In this document: piece by piece, positions 1 to 6,475 of the stretch
Layout: the number at the start of each line of letters is the position of its first letter
Position numbering within the stretch: position 1 is the first letter of the stretch
Origin: Marinospirillum sp.
GTDB taxonomy: Bacteria; Pseudomonadota; Gammaproteobacteria; Pseudomonadales; Halomonadaceae
DNA: 11,001 nt
Direction: 5' to 3'
Assembly: GCF_014859565.1 (NCBI RefSeq)
Contig: NZ_JACUUA010000118.1
Coordinates: 1 to 11,001 of the forward strand
Program-made: the position numbers and the translations under genes
Notes under the pieces: model-generated
The model's database searches: none
Seen by the model: the letters and a program-made list of their open reading frames with translations, nothing else
What the model was told of the DNA's origin: nothing

Positions 1-583
1 GGTAGAAACACCAGCAGCGGTAGAAACACCAGTCGCTGTAGAAACACCAGTTGCTACCGAACTCCCCGCCACTGACGTCACTGAGGCTGTTGCTGCTGAG
101 GCACTGGCCACAGCTGAAACCGCTCAGGTTGAAACAGTGATCGAAGAAGTGGCTGCTGAGGCAACGTCTGAAGAAACCCTGAATGACGAAGCACAGACCA
201 AACCAAGAAGAGGCCGTGGTCGCAGCCGTCAGAATCAGTCAGAAAACAATGACTTGCCCATCGAGACAGATTCAGTTGAAACAGTTGCTGAAGTGATTGA
301 AACTCCTGTTGAGCCAGCAGCGCCAGAGGTAGTAACCGAAGTTCCTGCCGCTGAAGTGGTTGTTGAGACTGTAAACAGTGAGCCTGAGCAGCCACAAGCA
401 CCTGCTGAGGAAGTAGTCGCTGAGATTACAGAATCAGCCGCCCCTCAAACTGTTGCTGTAGACAACTTTGATCACCTGCCCGGTTACCAGCCACTACCCG
501 GACGTGCACCCAACGACCCTCGTGAAGTACGCCGCCGCAAGAAGCTGGAAGAAGAACTGAAGAATTCACAAGAGTCCAACTAA
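1..583 (+). CDS. rne: Ribonuclease E, C-terminal tail (5' truncated by window)
   Basis: The reading frame is open from base 2 to the TAA at 581-583, with no start codon needed, so this is the end of a longer gene. The visible 193 residues are acidic and rich in Val, Glu, Ala, Pro and Thr. They include a short basic patch RRGRGRSRQNQ and end with GRAPNDPREVRRRKK followed by a charged helix. An acidic, low-complexity, disordered tail with an Arg-rich RNA-binding patch, closing on GRAPNDPRE, is what I know from RNase E of Pseudomonas and relatives. RNase E is the membrane-associated endoribonuclease that starts mRNA decay and processes rRNA and tRNA; its tail is the scaffold for degradosome partners. 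The catalytic half lies upstream of the window, so the assignment rests on the tail alone. Another Ala/Pro/Glu-rich protein such as a TonB-like linker is possible but less likely. Confidence 0.82.
   Translation, partial: VETPAAVETPVAVETPVATELPATDVTEAVAAEALATAETAQVETVIEEVAAEATSEETLNDEAQTKPRRGRGRSRQNQSENNDLPIETDSVETVAEVIETPVEPAAPEVVTEVPAAEVVVETVNSEPEQPQAPAEEVVAEITESAAPQTVAVDNFDHLPGYQPLPGRAPNDPREVRRRKKLEEELKNSQESN
2..55 (+). repeat. 18-bp tandem repeat coding VETPxA in RNase E tail
   Basis: Three consecutive 18-bp units, each beginning gtagaaacaccag, occupy bases 2-55. They encode VETPAA, VETPVA and VETPVA in frame. The first unit begins at the window edge, so more copies may lie upstream. Units differ only in their last few bases, which fits recent in-frame duplication. 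VET-like sequences recur less regularly further on (for example near 139 and 280). Confidence 0.85.
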
Positions 584-628
584 CAGCTATCCGCTGAAAA
601 CCGCCTAATCCCTGATCAGGCAACCAAT

Positions 629-657
629 AAAAAACCCGCTTATAAGGCGGGTTTTTT
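629..657. terminator. Bidirectional rho-independent terminator between rne and phaC
   Basis: The hairpin CCCGC (635-639) / GCGGG (647-651) is extended by further T-G and T-A pairs, leaving a tight loop. It is flanked by an A run on the left (629-634) and a T run on the right (652-657). Read on either strand it gives a GC stem followed by U residues. It therefore fits termination of both rne (stop at 583, plus strand) and phaC (stop at 706, minus strand), which converge here. Confidence 0.9.
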
Positions 658-705
658 ATTGTCTGACCAGGTTGTTTACACAACACGGTAGATCACTGGT
701 CTTTG

Positions 706-2568
706 TTACTGCTTCTGCGGCAGCAACTCAGCCTTGAGTACATCAGGAATCTTCAGCTTCACATAACTACCCGGTGCAGCTTCAATCACCTTCAACTTGC
801 CTTTTTCCGGTTCACGAGCTGCCACTTGAGTGGCGGGATCAGCATACTTGTTCTCAGTGATCCAGCTCTGCCAGTTCGGCCACCAGGAACCTTCGTTCTT
901 CTCAGCACCAGCAAACCAGGCATCCGGTGTATCTGCCAGATTATCGTTGATCCAGAAGCCATATTTCACCTTGTTGGGCGGATTAACCACCCCGGCAATA
1001 TGGCCGGAACCAGACAGTACAAACTTGACCGGACCAGAATGCACCTGGGCACCCTTGTAGGTGGATTTCCACTGGGCAATGTGATCCTGAATGGTGGATA
1101 CAAAGTAGGCTGGGGTTTTGATCTTGCTCAGATCAATCTTCACACCATCCACTTCAATACCACCTGGCTGAATCAGACGATTATGCTGATACATGTTACG
1201 CAAGTAGAACTTGTGCATGGCTGCTGGCATGTTGGTGCCATCGGTGTTCCAGTAGAGCAGGTCAAATGCAGCTGGCCGCTCACCTTTCAGATAATTGTTA
1301 ATGAAGAAAGACCAGAACAGATCATTTTCACGCAACAGGTTGAAGCTGAACGCCATCGCACGACCATCGAGATAACCGTTACGATCCAGTTGTTTCTCGA
1401 TACCACGCAAACTGGCTTCATTAATAAACACACTGATTTCGCCTGGTTCGGAGAAATCCTGCAGCGTTGCCATGTAAGTCACCGACTTAACACGCTTTTC
1501 CTGCTTCTTAGTAGTCAGATAAGCCAGGGTGGATGATGTCAGAGTACCACCGATGCAGTAGGAGATGATATTCACATCCGGCTCACCGGTTTGCTCTTTG
1601 ATTGCATCCATGGCCGCAATCGGGCCTTCTTTCATGTACTCGCCCCAGCCATAATCACGCATGGATGGACCGGGATTAGCCCAGGAAATGATGAATACCG
1701 TGTGCCCCTGATCGGTCAGCCACTTAACCAGTGAGTTGCTTTCCCGCAGATCAAGAATGTAGTACTTGTTGATCCAGGGTGGAACAACCAGCAAAGGGGT
1801 CTTGAACTGTTTTTCCGTGGTTGGTTTGTACTGAATCAACTGGATCAAACGATTCTGGAAAACCACCTGACCCGGTGTAGTAGCCACGTTTTCACCCAGT
1901 TTAAAGGCATTAATATCGGTCATGGTCACATTCAGACCTTCAGCACTGCCTTTTAAATCCTTGGCCAGCTGTTCCATGCCTTTTAACAAGTTCTGTCCAC
2001 GCGTTGCAATGGTGCGACGCATCACTTCCGGGTTGGTGTAAATGGAATTGGACGGTGACAGCGCATTCACCAGCTGGCGGGCATAAAAATCCACCTGCTG
2101 ACGAGTATGATCGTTGAGGCCTTCCACACCATGCACAACATTTAAAATACAACGCGCATAAAGCAGGTAAGACTGCTTGATGAAGTTGTAAATCAGATTG
2201 TCCGTCCACTCAGGATCGGTGAAACGGCGATCATCCTGTGCCGGTTCAATCACTGCATCAACGTCCTTCTCACCCAGCAATTCACGTACCGTGTTTTGCC
2301 ACAACTCCGTTTGACCCTGCATCAGACTCATTTGTTCGTCAAACAGCACCATGGGGTTAGACGCCAGCTTTTCGCCCAGCTGCTGAAAGTTTTCTCCCAT
2401 ATCACTGAAAACCGAGCTGGAGGAATCACTCATACCGCCTTCATTGCGGTTAAGTAGCTGTGTGATTACAGCCTGATACTTTTCGTTGGCCTTAGTCATC
2501 CATTCGAACATTTCAGCAGGATCAAAAGCTACCTGATCTGGCTGCTGGTCTTTGGTTTGTTCGGTCAT
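706..2568 (-). CDS. phaC: Class I-type poly(3-hydroxyalkanoate) synthase PhaC
   Basis: This 620-residue protein polymerises (R)-3-hydroxyacyl-CoA into PHA, releasing CoA, at the granule surface. The length suits class I synthases (about 590-620 residues). The N-terminal PhaC_N-like region covers roughly residues 90-270, followed by an alpha/beta-hydrolase fold. The nucleophile is Cys338 in SYCIGGT (336-342), with Asp495 in QDHIAQW and His523 in GSGHIAGVVNPP. The Asp-His spacing of 28 equals that of Cupriavidus PhaC (Asp480/His508). The first lipase-box position is Ser where many class I enzymes have Gly. The start is ATG at 2566-2568 with a GGGGAG Shine-Dalgarno about 7 bases upstream. The gene lies 86 bp downstream of the phasin gene on the same strand, with a terminator hairpin between them, and ends at the shared terminator with rne. 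Function is well supported; substrate chain length is inferred as short. Confidence 0.96.
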   Translation of the reverse strand: MTEQTKDQQPDQVAFDPAEMFEWMTKANEKYQAVITQLLNRNEGGMSDSSSSVFSDMGENFQQLGEKLASNPMVLFDEQMSLMQGQTELWQNTVRELLGEKDVDAVIEPAQDDRRFTDPEWTDNLIYNFIKQSYLLYARCILNVVHGVEGLNDHTRQQVDFYARQLVNALSPSNSIYTNPEVMRRTIATRGQNLLKGMEQLAKDLKGSAEGLNVTMTDINAFKLGENVATTPGQVVFQNRLIQLIQYKPTTEKQFKTPLLVVPPWINKYYILDLRESNSLVKWLTDQGHTVFIISWANPGPSMRDYGWGEYMKEGPIAAMDAIKEQTGEPDVNIISYCIGGTLTSSTLAYLTTKKQEKRVKSVTYMATLQDFSEPGEISVFINEASLRGIEKQLDRNGYLDGRAMAFSFNLLRENDLFWSFFINNYLKGERPAAFDLLYWNTDGTNMPAAMHKFYLRNMYQHNRLIQPGGIEVDGVKIDLSKIKTPAYFVSTIQDHIAQWKSTYKGAQVHSGPVKFVLSGSGHIAGVVNPPNKVKYGFWINDNLADTPDAWFAGAEKNEGSWWPNWQSWITENKYADPATQVAAREPEKGKLKVIEAAPGSYVKLKIPDVLKAELLPQKQ

Positions 2569-2594
2569 TCACCATCTCCCCTGAATGCACAAAT

Positions 2595-2621
2595 AAAAAA
2601 GGGGCTGATTAGCCCCTTTTT
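2595..2621 (-). terminator. Hairpin terminator between phasin and phaC
   Basis: A perfect 6-bp stem GGGGCT (2601-2606) / AGCCCC (2611-2616) with a 4-base loop is flanked by A and T runs. On the minus strand it is a stem followed by six U residues, 34 bases or more after the phasin stop codon and just before phaC. It looks fully functional. Unless phaC has its own promoter in the remaining space, it should act as an attenuator that gives much phasin mRNA and less phaC mRNA. The second possibility is inference. Confidence 0.85.
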
Positions 2622-2654
2622 CAATAAACTATTGTTTTTCAAGCCTAGGGCTTA

Positions 2655-3116
2655 TTACTTGGCAGCAGCTGGCTTGGCAGTAGCAGTAGCACCGGCAGCA
2701 GCACCGGCAGCAGCACCGGCAGGCTTGGCAGCAGCCTTGGTCTCTTCAGCGGCTTTGTTAAAAGCTTTGGCGCGTGACTCTTCCAGGATCTTTTCAACTT
2801 CAGTTTTGAATTCCATGCTCATGTCAGCCATGGTTTTGGCATCTTCCAGAACCTTCTTGCTCAGCGTGCTCATCAGCTCAGCCTGAGAAGTGCTGTAGTC
2901 ACGAACGCCGTCAGCATCTTTGACCTCAGTGGCCTGCTTCATCTGGGACAGACCCATGTGGCTGTAGGACTTCAGTGCTTCCAGTTGGAAATCAGTCATT
3001 TTTTCCATGTTTTCAACCAGCAGCGCATTGATTTTACGCAGTGGGTTGTACATGTTTTTGGTCTGCTCAGTGAAAGCATTCATCATCTTTTCTTGCATGG
3101 CTTTATCTTGAATCAT
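2655..3116 (-). CDS. phaP: Phasin (PHA granule-associated protein)
   Basis: The product has 153 residues, is mostly helical and amphipathic, and has no Cys or Trp. Residues about 10-125 fit the Phasin_2-type family: NPLRKINALLVENMEKMTDFQLEALKSY resembles the conserved 'n-n-a-t-l-e-k-l-t-e-l-q' region, followed by long charged heptad-like helices. Residues 127-153 form an Ala/Gly/Pro/Lys tail encoded by short DNA repeats. Phasins coat PHA granules, limit their coalescence and assist the synthase. The start ATG at 3114-3116 is preceded by AAAGGAG seven bases upstream, a very strong ribosome site that fits an abundant protein. The gene lies directly upstream of phaC on the same strand, which supports the call independently of sequence. 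The symbol phaP is given by family and context; the exact subfamily is not settled. Confidence 0.88.
   Translation of the reverse strand: MIQDKAMQEKMMNAFTEQTKNMYNPLRKINALLVENMEKMTDFQLEALKSYSHMGLSQMKQATEVKDADGVRDYSTSQAELMSTLSKKVLEDAKTMADMSMEFKTEVEKILEESRAKAFNKAAEETKAAAKPAGAAAGAAAGATATAKPAAAK
2689..2722 (-). repeat. 12-bp tandem repeat in phasin Ala/Gly-rich tail
   Basis: The unit gcaccggcagca occurs at 2689-2700 and 2701-2712, with a third partial copy at 2713-2722. On the minus strand it encodes repeated AGAA blocks in the phasin C-terminal tail. This slippage-prone tract could change tail length without breaking the frame, since the unit is four codons. Confidence 0.8.
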
Positions 3117-3210
3117 GGCTTAGCTCCTTTACTGCTTTAGTTTAGAGTGGGGGATAACCCCCTGAATAAATTGGCTACAGCCAAAGCTGCACACCGTTTA
3201 AATTTAGGCC

Positions 3211-3241
3211 TATCTTTAGCAAGATACTTTATTAGTATCTT
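3211..3241. promoter_or_regulatory. Overlapping inverted repeats upstream of phasin gene (candidate operator)
   Basis: AAGATACT (3221-3228) and AGTATCTT (3234-3241) form a perfect 8-bp inverted repeat with a 5-base centre. A third half-site TATCTT at 3211-3216 pairs with AAGATA at 3221-3226 across four bases. The same 6-base word therefore appears three times at alternating orientation within 31 bases, 95-125 bp upstream of the phasin start and downstream of the DUF6489-like gene. There is no T run after it on the minus strand, so it is a poor terminator. A regulator-binding site controlling phasin is the most reasonable reading, but the protein is unknown. No clear -35/-10 pair was recognised beside it. 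Confidence 0.4.
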
Positions 3242-3305
3242 TTATTGTTATTGCATTCCGGTGACTTCAACATGAATCTTCTGCAATCACCAAAAAAAGA
3301 GAAAC

Positions 3306-3560
3306 TTAACGCGATGAACTACCGCTCTGGCCGTAGCTTGCAAGCAGATCCATCATCATTTTTTGATAGCTGCCCATGGAGTCAAAACTCTGAGAAAAAA
3401 AGGGTTTAAACAAAGAGAGAGCATCGTAGCCTTCGACACCGGCCTCCATCTGCTCCTTGATTTTTCTCATTATTTCATCCTGAAAAGGCTGTACATCAGG
3501 TAAGCCCATCGCCTTACGAAACTCATCCGGTGTCATATCCAGCTCTATATTGACTTTCAC
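3306..3560 (-). CDS. Small DUF6489-like protein next to PHA genes
   Basis: The product has 84 residues, beginning MKVNIELDMTPDEFRKAMGLPDV. The pattern 'MKV-I-D-TP-E-R---GLPDV-P-(H/Q)' matches what I remember of the DUF6489 family of proteobacteria, for which no function is known to me. The rest is amphipathic helix and a Met-rich stretch (MGSYQKMMMDLLASYG) ending in a Ser-rich tip. There is no signal peptide or membrane segment. The start is GTG at 3558-3560, chosen because GGAGGG lies just upstream at good spacing and no ATG sits nearby in frame. It is the first of three same-strand genes (this, phasin, phaC), 189 bp before the phasin start. A helper role at PHA granules is inferred from position only. 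Confidence 0.75.
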   Translation of the reverse strand: MKVNIELDMTPDEFRKAMGLPDVQPFQDEIMRKIKEQMEAGVEGYDALSLFKPFFSQSFDSMGSYQKMMMDLLASYGQSGSSSR

Positions 3561-3718
3561 GAGCGCCCTCCGCTTGATTCCGTGAATGATCCATCACTTA
3601 TTTAACCAGTATGGCACCTATAACGCAACTGCGAAATAGGCCAAGTAAAACGAGAATTCTTTCTACACGAAAAAAGCAAGCCAAATTAAATTAAAAACAG
3701 GAAATACCACTGAAAATA

Positions 3719-3744
3719 TCAGCCCTTCGCTCAGGAAAGGCTGA
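3719..3744 (-). terminator. Weak hairpin downstream of aroC
   Basis: TCAGCC (3719-3724) and GGCTGA (3739-3744) can pair, 18 bases beyond the aroC stop on the minus strand, with a 14-base loop that may partly close. The following minus-strand sequence (GATATTTTC) has only a short, broken U tract. This is a possible inefficient terminator. The rest of 3561-3761 is AT-rich and holds nothing else I recognise apart from the ribosome site of the DUF6489-like gene. Confidence 0.4.
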
Positions 3745-3761
3745 ATTGCTTATAGAAAAAA

Positions 3762-4862
3762 CTAAATAGCACTGGCTGGAATCACGGGTGTGCCGGACAC
3801 CACGCCGGCATTCTGTCCACGGTGACGCAACAGATGATCCATCAGCACCATTGCCAACATGGCTTCTGCGATGGGTGTGGCACGAATACCCACGCAGGGG
3901 TCATGACGACCGGTGGTGATCACCTCGCAGGGCTGACCCAGCAGATCAACACTGCGGCCCGGCAGGTGCAAGCTGGAGGTGGGTTTAAGCGCTATGCCTA
4001 CTTCGATATTCTGACCACTGGAAATGCCACCCAGCACGCCACCGGCGTGATTGCTTAAAAAACCTTCCGGAGTGATTTCATCACGATGCTCGGTGCCTTT
4101 TTGTTCCACGCAGGCAAACCCGGCACCAATCTCCACACCCTTAACAGCGTTAATCGACATCATGGCATGGGCAATATCGGCATCCAGCCGGTCAAAAATG
4201 GGTTCTCCCAGCCCCGGCGGCACACCCAGCGCCACGACCTGGATTCTTGCCCCAATCGAGTTACCTTCCTTGCGCAGGGCTTTCATGTAGCTTTCCATTT
4301 CTGGCACCTTATCGGGGTCCGGGCAGAAGAAGTCATTCTTCTCCACTTCATCCCAGACCAGTCGCTCCGCCTTGATCGGGCCAAGTTGTGACAAATAACC
4401 ACGGATCTCAATACCCAGGGTTTCTTTCAGGTATTTTTTGGCTATGGCACCAGCGGCAACACGCATTGCAGTTTCTCGTGCAGAACTGCGACCACCACCC
4501 CGATAATCCCGAATGCCGTATTTTTGCTGGTAGGTGTAATCCGCATGCGCCGGACGAAACTGTTCCTTGATCTTGCCATAGTCCTTGGAGCGTTGATCGG
4601 TGTTTTCAATCAACAAGCCAATGGGGGTGCCGGTGGTTTTACCTTCAAACACACCTGAAAGAATACGCACCTGATCTGCCTCGCGGCGCTGGGTGGTGTG
4701 CTGGCTGGTGCCGGGTTTGCGGCGATCTAGATCGCCTTGCAAATCAGCTTCAGTAAGCGCCATGCCCGGCGGGCAACCATCTACTATGGCTCCCAGCGCC
4801 AGACCATGACTTTCACCGAAGGTAGTGACTGTAAACAACTTGCCAAAGGTATTACCCGACAT
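3762..4862 (-). CDS. aroC: Chorismate synthase
   Basis: The 366-residue enzyme converts 5-enolpyruvylshikimate 3-phosphate to chorismate using reduced FMN. This is the last shikimate-pathway step, in the cytoplasm. All three family signatures are visible: GESHG at residues 16-20, [16 protein letters not shown] at 116-131, and [17 protein letters not shown] at 319-335. Length and termini are normal for the bacterial enzyme. The start ATG at 4860-4862 gives the canonical [11 protein letters not shown]-terminus. Its ribosome site is weak (GGAAA some 10 bases upstream), so translation may depend partly on coupling or shared transcription with prmB, whose stop lies 30 bp upstream. The order prmB-aroC is conserved across gammaproteobacteria, including E. 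coli. Confidence 0.98.
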   Translation of the reverse strand: MSGNTFGKLFTVTTFGESHGLALGAIVDGCPPGMALTEADLQGDLDRRKPGTSQHTTQRREADQVRILSGVFEGKTTGTPIGLLIENTDQRSKDYGKIKEQFRPAHADYTYQQKYGIRDYRGGGRSSARETAMRVAAGAIAKKYLKETLGIEIRGYLSQLGPIKAERLVWDEVEKNDFFCPDPDKVPEMESYMKALRKEGNSIGARIQVVALGVPPGLGEPIFDRLDADIAHAMMSINAVKGVEIGAGFACVEQKGTEHRDEITPEGFLSNHAGGVLGGISSGQNIEVGIALKPTSSLHLPGRSVDLLGQPCEVITTGRHDPCVGIRATPIAEAMLAMVLMDHLLRHRGQNAGVVSGTPVIPASAI

Positions 4863-4892
4863 AGTGTAATTTCCGTAAACTTTTTGAATTAA

Positions 4893-5843
4893 TCAAGGTT
4901 TGCAGGCGGCATCAAAATCAGCCTGAAATTCGTCCAGCTGCTCAGCGGTTAAAACAAATACGCCACTGGCATTTGACTCAAACTCTACCCATAAAAAAGG
5001 TACTTGCGGGAACAAGGCTTCCAGATGTGTCTCGCTGTTACCCACTTCCACCACCAGCACACCACCCTCGTTCAGATGTTTGCGTGCCTGCGCCAAAATG
5101 ATCCGCACCAGATCCAACCCATCATCGCCGGCAGCCAGTGCCAGTTCAGGTTCCTGGTGGTATTCCTCTGGCATCAGTGACAAATCCCGCAGATCCACAT
5201 AAGGCGGATTACTGACAATCAGGTCAAAGGTTTCGCCGCCCAGCGCTGCAAACAAATCCGAGGAGGTTGACACCACCCGGTCAGAAAGATGGTGGTGGCT
5301 GATGTTTTCACTGGCGACCATCAACGCATCTTCAGACACATCACTGAGTGTTACGTGTGCTGTTGGGAAGGCATACGCACAGGCAATACCAATACAGCCA
5401 CTGCCGGTACATAAATCCAGAATACGTGCCGGTGCCTCGTCTTCATTAAACCAGGGTGCAAAACCATCCTGGATCAACTCTGCAATCGGAGATCGGGGAA
5501 TCAGTACACGGGCATCCACCTTGAATGACAGACCTGCAAACCAGCTTTCACCCAAAAGATAAGGCAAGGGGGTGCGATCTTCACAACGGCGACGGATTAA
5601 CTCCAGCAGTTTTTCCCGCTCCAGCTGGGTCAGACGGGCATCCAGCAAGCGATCATCACTGTCCCAGGGCAGATGCAGGCTACCCAGCACCAGATGCAAA
5701 GCCTCATCCCAGGCATTGTCCGTGCCGTGCCCATAATACAGGTGGTGGCTGTTGAAGTTGGTCAGCGCCCAGCGGACAAAGTCACGCAGGGTCTGGAGTT
5801 CCTGTACCAGCGAAGTAGTGGATTGATTAATGGGTTGATTCAT
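4893..5843 (-). CDS. prmB: Ribosomal protein uL3 glutamine N5-methyltransferase PrmB
   Basis: The 316-residue SAM-dependent enzyme methylates a glutamine side chain of 50S protein L3 (uL3) during ribosome assembly. It belongs to the HemK/PrmC family. Numbered from the chosen start: an N-terminal helical domain at about 1-100; IPRSPIAE at 115-122, the PrmB variant (Ser where PrmC has the 'IPRPETE' type); the SAM-binding loop [12 protein letters not shown] at 142-153; and the catalytic NPPY at 212-215. I prefer ATG at 5841-5843 (MNQPINQS). The longer in-frame start at 5876 adds 11 residues, has no Shine-Dalgarno, and would leave only 29 bp to the divergent Smr gene. AGGA upstream of 5843 is present but distant (about 11 bases). 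It is followed by aroC after 30 bp, probably on one transcript. Confidence 0.95.
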   Translation of the reverse strand: MNQPINQSTTSLVQELQTLRDFVRWALTNFNSHHLYYGHGTDNAWDEALHLVLGSLHLPWDSDDRLLDARLTQLEREKLLELIRRRCEDRTPLPYLLGESWFAGLSFKVDARVLIPRSPIAELIQDGFAPWFNEDEAPARILDLCTGSGCIGIACAYAFPTAHVTLSDVSEDALMVASENISHHHLSDRVVSTSSDLFAALGGETFDLIVSNPPYVDLRDLSLMPEEYHQEPELALAAGDDGLDLVRIILAQARKHLNEGGVLVVEVGNSETHLEALFPQVPFLWVEFESNASGVFVLTAEQLDEFQADFDAACKP

Positions 5844-5893
5844 GGCTGCGTTTTTCCTGATTGAGCGTGGTAGCATTACAACAAGTCTACCAT

Positions 5894-5899
5894 AAGGAG
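5894..5899 (+). promoter_or_regulatory. Shine-Dalgarno that sets the Smr gene start at GTG 5906
   Basis: AAGGAG lies six bases before GTG 5906-5908. The frame stays open further upstream to a TTG at 5861, but that start has no ribosome site and would reach into the prmB promoter area, so the GTG is preferred. The whole 62-bp gap 5844-5905 must hold the promoters of both divergent genes. I found no convincing -35/-10 pair in it. Confidence 0.75.
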
Positions 5900-5905
5900 C
5901 TAAAA

Positions 5906-6475
5906 GTGAGCCCTGAGAGTGATCTCCCGGATGATCATCATTTATTTCGTGAATTGATGAAGGGAGTACGTCCAGTCCAGCAGAATCGTGCCGACATCGG
6001 CAAACCTCGACGCAACAAGGATATCAACCTGGAGAATCGTCGTCAGGCGGCAGCCAATGAACCGGTTGACCGGATTGGCAGCGGGCTTTCTGATGGCCAG
6101 GTATTGCCGGTCAACCCAGCTGAAGAGCTGATGTTTCATCTGCCGGATCTGCCATTAAAAACCCTGCAAAGCCTGAAAAAAGGCCAGCTGGAATGGCAGG
6201 AAGGACTGGATCTGCATGGTTACACCATAGAAACTGCCCGTGCTGCGCTGACCGACTTCATTCGTGATGGCCGCAAAAAAAGTTTTCGCTGTTTGCTGTT
6301 GGTACACGGCAAGTCTTACAACCGTGATGGTGAAGTGCCTAGCATCAAGTCTCATGTCAACGCCTGGTTACGGCAGATGCCCGATGTGCTGGCTTTTTGT
6401 TCCGCAAAACCCGCCGATGGTGGCACTGGGGCAGTTTATATTCTACTGCGTACCCGTAACCGCCAGAATCAATAA
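5906..6475 (+). CDS. Smr-domain endonuclease (SmrA/SmrB family)
   Basis: The product has 189 residues from the GTG start. The N-terminal third ([23 protein letters not shown]) is charged and probably flexible, as in SmrA/SmrB. The C-terminal Smr domain spans about 98-184: DLHG at 102-105 with the expected Asp102/His104, VHGKS at 133-137, and [19 protein letters not shown] followed by [11 protein letters not shown]. In E. coli SmrB the DLHG motif is needed to cut mRNA at collided ribosomes. Location, divergent from prmB-aroC, matches E. coli smrB. The C-terminal half (SHV-WL, FCSA, GGTGAVY) looks closer to E. coli SmrA and to the Pseudomonas Smr proteins, so no symbol is given. The stop overlaps the convergent ghrA-like gene by 7 bp. 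An mRNA cleavage role in ribosome rescue is likely by family but not shown here. Confidence 0.9.
   Translation: MSPESDLPDDHHLFRELMKGVRPVQQNRADIGKPRRNKDINLENRRQAAANEPVDRIGSGLSDGQVLPVNPAEELMFHLPDLPLKTLQSLKKGQLEWQEGLDLHGYTIETARAALTDFIRDGRKKSFRCLLLVHGKSYNRDGEVPSIKSHVNAWLRQMPDVLAFCSAKPADGGTGAVYILLRTRNRQNQ

Noticed and set aside
611..620. CCTGATCAGG palindrome after rne
   Set aside because: A 10-bp palindrome with no loop and no T run; the real terminator hairpin is just downstream at 629-657.
703..1536. Long plus-strand open frame of 277 codons opposite the phaC 3' half
   Set aside because: It lies fully antisense to a phaC region that keeps catalytic Asp and His motifs, lacks a recognisable domain or ribosome site, and is explained by codon bias of phaC.
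3221..3241. Inverted repeat read as a terminator for the DUF6489-like gene
   Set aside because: The stem is AT-rich and is not followed by a U run on the minus strand; an operator reading fits better.
5844..5876. Longer prmB N-terminus from ATG 5876
   Set aside because: It has no Shine-Dalgarno and adds 11 residues not expected for PrmB; the internal ATG at 5843 is preferred, though its own ribosome site is distant.
5861..5905. Longer N-terminus for the Smr protein from TTG 5861
   Set aside because: No ribosome site precedes the TTG, and it would overlap the prmB upstream region; AAGGAG correctly spaced before GTG 5906 decides the start.
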